DNA from: Bradyrhizobium sp. SRL28
Lineage (GTDB): Bacteria; Pseudomonadota; Alphaproteobacteria; Rhizobiales; Xanthobacteraceae
NCBI RefSeq assembly: GCF_018596315.1
Contig: NZ_JAHEAG010000029.1
Coordinates: 1-64,000, forward strand
DNA length: 64,000 nucleotides
Direction of reading: 5' to 3'
Shown here: piece by piece, positions 61,970-64,000 of the stretch
Layout of the letters: each line of letters opens with the position of its first letter
How positions within the stretch are numbered: the stretch's first letter is position 1
Notes under the pieces: model-generated
What the model saw: only the letters and a program-made list of their open reading frames with translations
What the model was told of the DNA's origin: nothing
Databases searched by the model: none
Translations under genes and position numbers: made by a program

Positions 61970-63601
61970 ATGGCGACCTCCGATAACAAGACTGCTGATA
62001 CCGACGAGAAGATTTTTATCGGGAAGGGCGAACAAACAGCCTGGCTGTCGCTTGCGCTTGCCAATCGGCATGGCCTTGTCACCGGAGCGACCGGGACCGG
62101 CAAGACCGTGTCGCTGCAGGTGATGGCGGAGGGCTTTGCCCGCGCCGGTGTTCCCGTGTTCGCGGCCGATATCAAGGGCGACCTGTCCGGAATTTCCGAG
62201 GTCGGCGAGGCCAAGGACTTCATCCTCAAGCGCGCCAAAGAGATGGGCCTCGATTTCCAGCCCGACCAGTTCTCGACGGTGTTTTGGGATGTGTTCGGCG
62301 AGCAGGGCCATCCGGTTCGCGCCACGGTCACGGAGATGGGGCCGTTATTGCTGGCGCGGATGCTCGATCTGAACGACGTGCAGGAAGGCGTCCTCAATGT
62401 CGCATTCCGTGTGGCGGATGAAAACGGCCTGACGCTGATCGACATGAAGGATCTGCGGTCGCTGCTGGATGCGATCGTTCCCACTGGCCGCAAGAAGGGC
62501 CCGGATGCAGAGGAAGATCCGCTTGCCGAGATCCGAAAGGTCGCGCAGGGTTACGGCAATATCAGCAAGGCAACAGTCGGGACCATCCAGCGCCAGCTTC
62601 TGGTGCTGGAAAACCAGGGCGCAACGAAATTCTTCGGTGAGCCGGCGCTGGCGCTGAAGGATTTCATGAAGACCGACAGCGATGGTCGCGGGATGGTCAA
62701 CATTTTGGTTGCCGACAAGCTTATGGAGAGCCCCAGGCTCTATGCCACCTTCCTGTTGTGGTTGCTGTCGGAACTGTTTGAGGAATTGCCGGAAGCCGGC
62801 GACTTGCCGAAGCCGAAACTGGTGTTCTTCTTCGACGAGGCGCACCTGTTGTTCAACGACGCGCCGAAGGCGCTGATGGACAAGATCGAGCAAGTGGTCC
62901 GCCTGATCCGCTCCAAGGGTGTCGGCGTCTACTTCGTCACACAGAACCCGATCGACGTGCCGGACAAGGTGCTGGCCCAATTGGGCGGTCGCGTGCAGCA
63001 CGCGCTGCGCGCCTTCACGCCGCGCGACCAGAAGGCAGTCAATGCAGCGGCGCAGACCTTCCGGCCCAACCCCAAGCTCGACACCGCCCGCGTCATCATG
63101 GAACTCGGCAAGGGTGAAGCGCTGGTTTCGTTCCTCGAAGGCGGCGGCACGCCGACCATGGTCGAGCGTGTCATGATCCGGCCGCCGACGGCGCGGATCG
63201 GGCCGATCACGCCGGAAGAGCGCAAGGCGATCATGAACAAGAGCCCGGTCAAGGGCAAATACGATACCGCGGTCGATGCCGAATCCGCCTATGAGATGCT
63301 GCAGAAGCGCGTTGCCGGAACGGCGGCGCCTGCGGATGGCGCGGATGGCGGCGCTGGCGCCGCCGGCGGCGGAATTCTCGGACAGATCGGTTCGATCGTC
63401 GGCACGATCTTCGGCACCAACGTCAAACGCGGCAGGATGTCGACCGGCCAGGTGATTGCGCGAGACGTTACGCGGTCCGTCACCAACAGAGTCATCGGTG
63501 GTGTCGCTGCGGATCTCGGCAAAGCGGTCGGCGGCTCGCTCGGTGGTTCGATCGGACGCTCGCTGGTGCGCGGCGCGCTCGGCGGCTTGCTGCGGCGGTA
63601 A
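61970..63601 (+). CDS. HerA-like ATPase (DUF853)
   Basis: A 543-residue ATPase of the HerA/FtsK superfamily. Walker A is GATGTGKTVS near residue 39-48, Walker B is LVFFFDEAHLLF, and VGVYFVTQNPIDVPDKVLAQLGGRVQHALRAFTPRD is the family's sensor and arginine-finger region. The C-terminal Gly/Ala-rich tail (about 450-543) is not conserved in catalytic domains. Family members are putative DNA or protein motors of unknown role. I use the ATG at 61970; a GTG at 61967 precedes it directly. Confidence 0.9.
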   Translation: MATSDNKTADTDEKIFIGKGEQTAWLSLALANRHGLVTGATGTGKTVSLQVMAEGFARAGVPVFAADIKGDLSGISEVGEAKDFILKRAKEMGLDFQPDQFSTVFWDVFGEQGHPVRATVTEMGPLLLARMLDLNDVQEGVLNVAFRVADENGLTLIDMKDLRSLLDAIVPTGRKKGPDAEEDPLAEIRKVAQGYGNISKATVGTIQRQLLVLENQGATKFFGEPALALKDFMKTDSDGRGMVNILVADKLMESPRLYATFLLWLLSELFEELPEAGDLPKPKLVFFFDEAHLLFNDAPKALMDKIEQVVRLIRSKGVGVYFVTQNPIDVPDKVLAQLGGRVQHALRAFTPRDQKAVNAAAQTFRPNPKLDTARVIMELGKGEALVSFLEGGGTPTMVERVMIRPPTARIGPITPEERKAIMNKSPVKGKYDTAVDAESAYEMLQKRVAGTAAPADGADGGAGAAGGGILGQIGSIVGTIFGTNVKRGRMSTGQVIARDVTRSVTNRVIGGVAADLGKAVGGSLGGSIGRSLVRGALGGLLRR

Positions 63602-63636
63602 AGCCACGATTTCCCTCTGACCTCCGGAACGAGCGC

Positions 63637-64000
63637 GTGCTGAGATATCCGTCGCTGCGAAGACCGCTCGATATCCTGTTTCTGGTCTGCTGCATCGCCT
63701 TGACCGCCGATGTCCTGGTCCCGGAAATCTGGGGCAGCGGCAAGACCAAGGACTATCCGCTGTGGTTCTGGGCGGGGCAGCAGGTGCTGCAGGGGAAGAA
63801 TCTCTACCCCGACAATGCCGCCAGCTATTTCGATTTCATCTATCCGCCGCTCTCGGCGGTGCTGCTCGCGATCCCGAGCTGGTTCGGCAAGATCCCGCTT
63901 TATCTCTGCCTGTCATTCATCAACATCGTCGCGTGGTGGATGACGGCGCAATTCTCGCACGCGATGGCGGGATCGGGGCGCAAGCCCGGGCCGTGGCTGG
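63637..64000 (+). CDS. Partial multi-span glycosyltransferase-like protein (GT87/DUF2029 type)
   Basis: The frame starts at a GTG at 63637 and stays open to the window edge (121 codons). The text MLRYPSLRRPLDILFLVCC, an aromatic loop (YPLWFWAGQQVLQGKNLYPDN) and FDFIYPPLSAVLLAIPSW fit GT87/DUF2029 mannosyltransferases, which begin with a membrane span and a WxAxxxxLxGxxxY loop. The remaining part is outside the window, so this is a tentative name. Confidence 0.7.
   Translation, partial: MLRYPSLRRPLDILFLVCCIALTADVLVPEIWGSGKTKDYPLWFWAGQQVLQGKNLYPDNAASYFDFIYPPLSAVLLAIPSWFGKIPLYLCLSFINIVAWWMTAQFSHAMAGSGRKPGPWL

Overview
The window is high-GC alphaproteobacterial chromosome, most likely Bradyrhizobium or a very close relative. 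Support: a LexA operator of the alphaproteobacterial GAAC-N7-GAAC type in front of an imuA-imuB-dnaE2 mutasome, an EcfF/OsrA-type sigma/anti-sigma pair whose two cysteines fall at 129 and 179, the TIGR03808/TIGR03809 pair that I know from Bradyrhizobiaceae, and many short dispersed palindromic elements of the kind seen between Bradyrhizobium genes. I see no rRNA, tRNA, insertion sequence, phage or CRISPR array. Coding density is high and base composition looks uniform, so this reads as core or stable accessory chromosome rather than a recent island.

Layout. 1-10.0 kb: a VOC-fold gene, then a DNA repair block: a radical SAM gene and udgX on the minus strand, divergent from imuA-imuB-dnaE2 on the plus strand, with one LexA box between them. 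10.1-13.8 kb: an AraC-type regulator divergent from an FAD monooxygenase and a methyltransferase. 14-19.6 kb: a small gene, an MgtC-like protein, a seven-helix membrane protein, a PilZ protein, an SDR, a small membrane protein and a class III CoA-transferase. 19.7-24.2 kb: a heavy-metal RND efflux adaptor and pump. 24.2-29.5 kb: a methyltransferase-like protein with an MTHFR-like protein, a Tat-exported amidohydrolase and a membrane-anchored FAD oxidase. 29.5-32.4 kb: a tightly packed minus-strand operon of an alpha/beta-hydrolase and three uncharacterised membrane proteins. 32.5-37.9 kb: a TolC-type channel, an acetyl-CoA hydrolase/transferase family enzyme, an enoyl-CoA hydratase and an exported Ala-rich protein.

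38.2-45.4 kb is a signalling region: ecfF-osrA, a DUF2336 protein, a diguanylate cyclase, then a second ECF sigma factor with a membrane anti-sigma factor and an exported subtilisin-like protease. 45.9-47.8 kb holds the TIGR03809/TIGR03808 pair. 48.1-58.9 kb is built around methylmalonyl-CoA mutase: tctC-tctB-tctA-meaB-pcp in one run, and mutA-GFA-mutB-DUF3298 in another. 59.0-61.6 kb carries folP-folB-folK and two small conserved genes; 62-64 kb carries a HerA-like ATPase and the start of a membrane glycosyltransferase-like gene.

The most interesting points are: the sigma/anti-sigma/protease locus, where the anti-sigma factor's periplasmic domain and the protease's pro-region show the same strand-helix order; a dispersed palindromic repeat inserted in frame inside dnaE2; the shared SOS operator between the mutasome and the rSAM-UdgX operon; and an exact 44-bp module shared, in opposite orientation, by two different palindromic repeat families.
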